Below the pieces are notes generated by a model. That model searched no databases and was not told where the DNA came from. It saw only the letters and a program-made list of their open reading frames with translations. A DNA stretch of 64,000 bases. Source: Candidatus Gastranaerophilales bacterium. GTDB lineage: Bacteria > Cyanobacteriota > Vampirovibrionia > Gastranaerophilales > Gastranaerophilaceae. The position numbers and the translations under genes are program-made. Shown here in pieces: positions 61,541-64,000 of the stretch (within the stretch, counting starts at the first letter, position 1; each line of letters begins with the position of its first letter). The DNA is taken from NCBI GenBank assembly GCA_944325605.1, contig CALVAX010000003.1:62001-126000 (forward strand). Reading direction: 5' to 3'.

Positions 61541-63250
61541 ATGGGCATTGGTGACAATTTTGATGTGAAGACCGCAGGTAGTGTGGATTCAACCTACACA
61601 AAAAAACGAAAAGAAGATTTGCAACTTCAAAAACAGGAGAATATTGCGTTGGCAATGCAGTCTGAATTAAGAAGACTCAATCAAAACGCGCCGCAAGAGC
61701 AGAGCGGGCAAAAAGAATTTACAATTACCGGTTTGAATATTGATGAAATAACACCTGAGCAACTCGAAAAACTTAAGCAGAAAGGCATTGAAAAAGAGTC
61801 CACTGAAGAAGCAGATAACGTAGAAGCTGATAATGCAGGAAGCAGCTATAGATTCTTCAGTGATAGATACAAGGGTGAAAACAAACCCGCTAAAACTGCA
61901 AACTGGGCAGATTTGAACGGAAACTATTTTGAGGTAATTGATGAGCCGGATGAAAACGGAAACGTTCCGACGCGCCCAATACGCGGAGAGATAAAAATCG
62001 AAGGTGAAGCGAAAAACGGAGAAAATCCAAAGAAATTTACAATTACCGATAAAAATAACGGCGAAGTTTATACATTTGAACTTGACGAAACTCAAGACGG
62101 AAAAGTCGTTTACAAATGCACTTCCGGTCCGGGAGGCGCATATAAAGAAGGTAATGAGTATGAATTAAGAACAATCAACGGTGTTCCAATGCTGGTTCAG
62201 ATGAAAGAATCCGAAGGTTACGGAGTGGCCGTCGGAAAGACTAAGGCAACAACTTCGGCTGATAATGCAGAATCGCCGGCAGATGGAGCTAATGATGTAG
62301 ACGGAACGCAGCAGAAACCTCCGGCAGGCGGAAGTGAACAGGTTGAAGGTACTCAAAAATCACCTGCTGAACAACGGGAAGAAACAATTAATAAAGAGGC
62401 GGCAGCACTTGAAGTAGATTTGACACCTAAAAAGAAAATTGATAAAGACTTGCAGGCTAAAGCAGATAAAATTGGTAAAGCCAAAAAAGAAGCTCCGCAA
62501 GTTGCTCAGGATATCAAAGATGAGCTTGAAGCCTTCTGGACTGACAATGATGACGCAAGAGCACTTCTATCTAAGATAACACCAGAAAATGCTGCTTATG
62601 TAATTGCTGCGTATCCAAACATTGCAGACAAAATTGATAATGTTATAGGGATGGACACTGACGATATCTATGAATATCTGTATAAACCTTTAAAAGCTCG
62701 TTTAGTTGAACACGGGCTTCCGGATCCGTTTGGAGAAGGAAAGACACTTGGTAAAGGTGCAAATCTGAAAGGTATGCAAGACTGGATAAAAAAAGCGGCT
62801 TCAGCAATAGCACAAAAAGATACCGAAATCACCAAGCAATTTATTAAAAATCATTATGATGTTTCATATGAGCAGAAAAATCTCGAAGCTATAAACACAA
62901 AAGCTAAACCCGTTATTGATAAGGCAAACAAGACTCTTGCTGAAGCGGCAAATGCGGAGCCAAAACTTGAGGTTAAAAAAGATGAAGATGGTTCTGAATA
63001 TGTAAAACTGGCTGATGGCCGCCGGGTTTGTGTTGAACGGAACGATCAGGGAGAAATAGTAAAAGTCTGGATAGATAACGACAACGACAACAAAGATTAT
63101 GATGTATTCTATTCTCAAGACTGTTTGAAGATAGATACAAATAATGAGAATAAAGTATGGGAGTATAGTATAGATAACGACAACCGTTATGACTATGATA
63201 AAATCCTCGCTCTTGCCAATCGCATTTTCGGCGAAAAACCGCAGGAATAA
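61541..63250 (+). CDS. large acidic/charged protein of unknown function
   Basis: A 569-residue protein. N-terminus: GIGDNFDVKTAGSVDSTYTKKRKEDLQLQKQEN, without a signal peptide. Residues about 50-105 are charged and low-complexity, 105-235 contain a beta-rich stretch (GNYFEVIDEPDENGNVPTRPIRGEIKI, FTITDKNNGEVYTFELDE), and about 235-300 are a Pro/Gly/Glu/Ala linker. A helical block (about 305-480) is followed by a beta-type end (YVKLADGRRVCVERNDQGEIVKVWIDNDND). GGAGGT precedes the ATG at 61541 at the right distance; the frame opens earlier at 61496 (GTG) without that support. I recognise no family. Confidence 0.65.
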   Translation: MGIGDNFDVKTAGSVDSTYTKKRKEDLQLQKQENIALAMQSELRRLNQNAPQEQSGQKEFTITGLNIDEITPEQLEKLKQKGIEKESTEEADNVEADNAGSSYRFFSDRYKGENKPAKTANWADLNGNYFEVIDEPDENGNVPTRPIRGEIKIEGEAKNGENPKKFTITDKNNGEVYTFELDETQDGKVVYKCTSGPGGAYKEGNEYELRTINGVPMLVQMKESEGYGVAVGKTKATTSADNAESPADGANDVDGTQQKPPAGGSEQVEGTQKSPAEQREETINKEAAALEVDLTPKKKIDKDLQAKADKIGKAKKEAPQVAQDIKDELEAFWTDNDDARALLSKITPENAAYVIAAYPNIADKIDNVIGMDTDDIYEYLYKPLKARLVEHGLPDPFGEGKTLGKGANLKGMQDWIKKAASAIAQKDTEITKQFIKNHYDVSYEQKNLEAINTKAKPVIDKANKTLAEAANAEPKLEVKKDEDGSEYVKLADGRRVCVERNDQGEIVKVWIDNDNDNKDYDVFYSQDCLKIDTNNENKVWEYSIDNDNRYDYDKILALANRIFGEKPQE

Positions 63251-63298
63251 TAAAAGTCTGAATAATTTAATAAATATTCCGCAAAATATTCAAATACA

Positions 63299-63340
63299 AA
63301 CCTCTCATAAAGCCTTAAACCTATTATGAGAGGTTTTATT
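63299..63340. terminator. intrinsic terminator between convergent genes
   Basis: AACCTCTCATAA (63299-63310) pairs with TTATGAGAGGTT (63324-63335): a 12-bp stem with a 13-nt loop, followed by TTATT on the plus strand and A/T-rich sequence on the other. Confidence 0.75.
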
Positions 63341-63390
63341 ATTTGAAATTTCAGAATTTGTCTGGCGGAAAAACTTTCGTCTATGCAATC

Positions 63391-63924
63391 CTAGTATTTA
63401 AGCATAGAAACAACCCGTCCGCAGTCTTTGAGTTTTTCGCGGCCGTTCAGGTCTTCAAGTTCTATTAAAAATGCTATTCCGACAAGGTTTGCGCCTGTTT
63501 TTTTGACAAGTTTGCAGGCAGCTTCAGCCGTTCCGCCGGTTGCAAGAAGGTCGTCAACAATTAAAACATTTGCACCTTGAGGAAGTGCATCCTGATGAAT
63601 TTCAATTTTGTCCGTACCGTATTCAAGCGCATATTCCTGAGAATAAGTTGCGGCAGGAAGTTTGTGAGGCTTTCTGATAGGTACAAAGCCCGCATCCATT
63701 TTGTATGCCATCGGCATGCCAAAAATAAAGCCTCTTGATTCAATCCCTGCAATATAATCTATTTTTACATCTTTAAACTCATCGCAGAGATAATCAATCA
63801 TTACCCTTAAAGTTTCGGCGTCTTTAAGAGCCGTTGTTATATCCCTGAAAATTATGCCTTCTTTCGGGAAATTTTCAACGCTTCTTATTTTTTCTTTAAC
63901 ATCCTGAATTGTTTGTGCTGTCAT
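63391..63924 (-). CDS. apt: adenine phosphoribosyltransferase
   Basis: A 177-residue type I phosphoribosyltransferase that salvages adenine to AMP. IRSVENFPKEGIIFRDITTAL at the N-terminus, GIESRGFIFG near residue 60, a KLPAATYSQEYALEYG hood segment near 88-103, and the PRPP-binding loop VDDLLATGGTAEA near 121-133. All blocks are intact. An AAAGGAG site lies upstream of the ATG at 63924. It follows the end of another minus-strand gene after 18 bp. Confidence 0.95.
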   Translation of the reverse strand: MTAQTIQDVKEKIRSVENFPKEGIIFRDITTALKDAETLRVMIDYLCDEFKDVKIDYIAGIESRGFIFGMPMAYKMDAGFVPIRKPHKLPAATYSQEYALEYGTDKIEIHQDALPQGANVLIVDDLLATGGTAEAACKLVKKTGANLVGIAFLIELEDLNGREKLKDCGRVVSMLKY

Positions 63925-63942
63925 TTTATTTGTAATCTCCTT

Positions 63943-64000
63943 TTATACTTTTGTTAAATTATTTTCTTCGTCAATATTTGCCTGTTCTTCCATAACAAGT
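63943..64000 (-). CDS. C-terminal end of a gene upstream of apt (cut by window edge)
   Basis: On the minus strand a frame that is open at the window edge ends at the TAA at 63945-63943, with residues LVMEEQANIDEENNLTKV. The spacing to apt (18 bp) fits an operon. Only 18 residues are visible, so the product cannot be named. Confidence 0.4.
   Translation of the reverse strand, partial: LVMEEQANIDEENNLTKV

Overview
The window reads as a chromosome segment of an AT-rich, Gram-negative-type, anaerobic bacterium. The best taxonomic marker is the RNA polymerase operon at 34608-43689: beta-prime is split into separate rpoC1 and rpoC2 genes, rpoC2 is long (1288 aa), and RpoB is short (about 1105 aa). 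This is the cyanobacterial arrangement. There are no photosynthesis genes, there is a rubrerythrin/flavodiiron oxygen-defence cluster, and there are pilin-like genes with an AFTMAEVLIT-type N-terminus. I therefore infer a non-photosynthetic cyanobacterial relative (Melainabacteria/Vampirovibrionia, probably the gut-type Gastranaerophilales). I recognised no rRNA, tRNA, CRISPR array, prophage or transposase gene.

Layout. 1-2052: the end of trkA, then trkH (potassium uptake). 2522-4174 (minus): two glycosyltransferases. 4396-8989: a TolC/MacA/MacB-type tripartite exporter with separate ATPase and permease genes. 9434-10490: a pilin-like gene whose leader is interrupted by a repeat-rich insertion carrying a run of 12 G. 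11015-16776 (minus): a SWIM/SNF2 helicase, a divergent PAP2-family protein, a polyprenyl synthase and rsgA. 16820-17878: a pilin-like gene and a small HTH gene, divergent across a compact region with two matching palindromes. 18005-20563: efp, accB, accC. 20917-26617 (minus): tgt, ndk, a MATE exporter and mutS. 27486-34469 (minus): ricT-like, gpsA, murQ, ribH, ccdA, a thioredoxin, a DUF3137-type protein and several small unknowns. 34608-43689 (minus): rpoB-rpoC1-rpoC2.

44084-46111: three tandem paralogous exported proteins followed by a decayed HTH gene. 46320-49283 (minus): a fused M16 protease and a small membrane protein. 49397-52337: a Fur/PerR regulator, rubredoxin, rubrerythrin, a degenerate rubrerythrin and a flavodiiron protein, behind a promoter overlapped by a Fur-type box. 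52416-53816 (minus): pepA. 53945-63250: an unknown protein, RNase Y, ymdB, a PHP phosphoesterase, a divergent pilin-like protein, a LOG-family protein, HEAT and TPR proteins, and a large unknown acidic protein. 63391-64000 (minus): apt and the end of an upstream gene.

Intergenic regions hold several dispersed repeat families. The main one has units bounded by TGTCATYCTGA and its reverse complement, sometimes inside longer elements with CCGCCC-ATTTTGTC inverted ends (2204-2493, 9234-9323). A second type is made of tandem short words followed by an inverted copy (2095-2173, 40272-40367). The most unusual points are the G12/repeat insertion after the start codon of a pilin-like gene, the HTH/pilin divergent module with paired TATTGA/TCAATA palindromes, the C-terminal signature shared by three pilin-like proteins, the tandem paralogue trio, and a rubrerythrin paralogue that has lost an iron-ligand glutamate.
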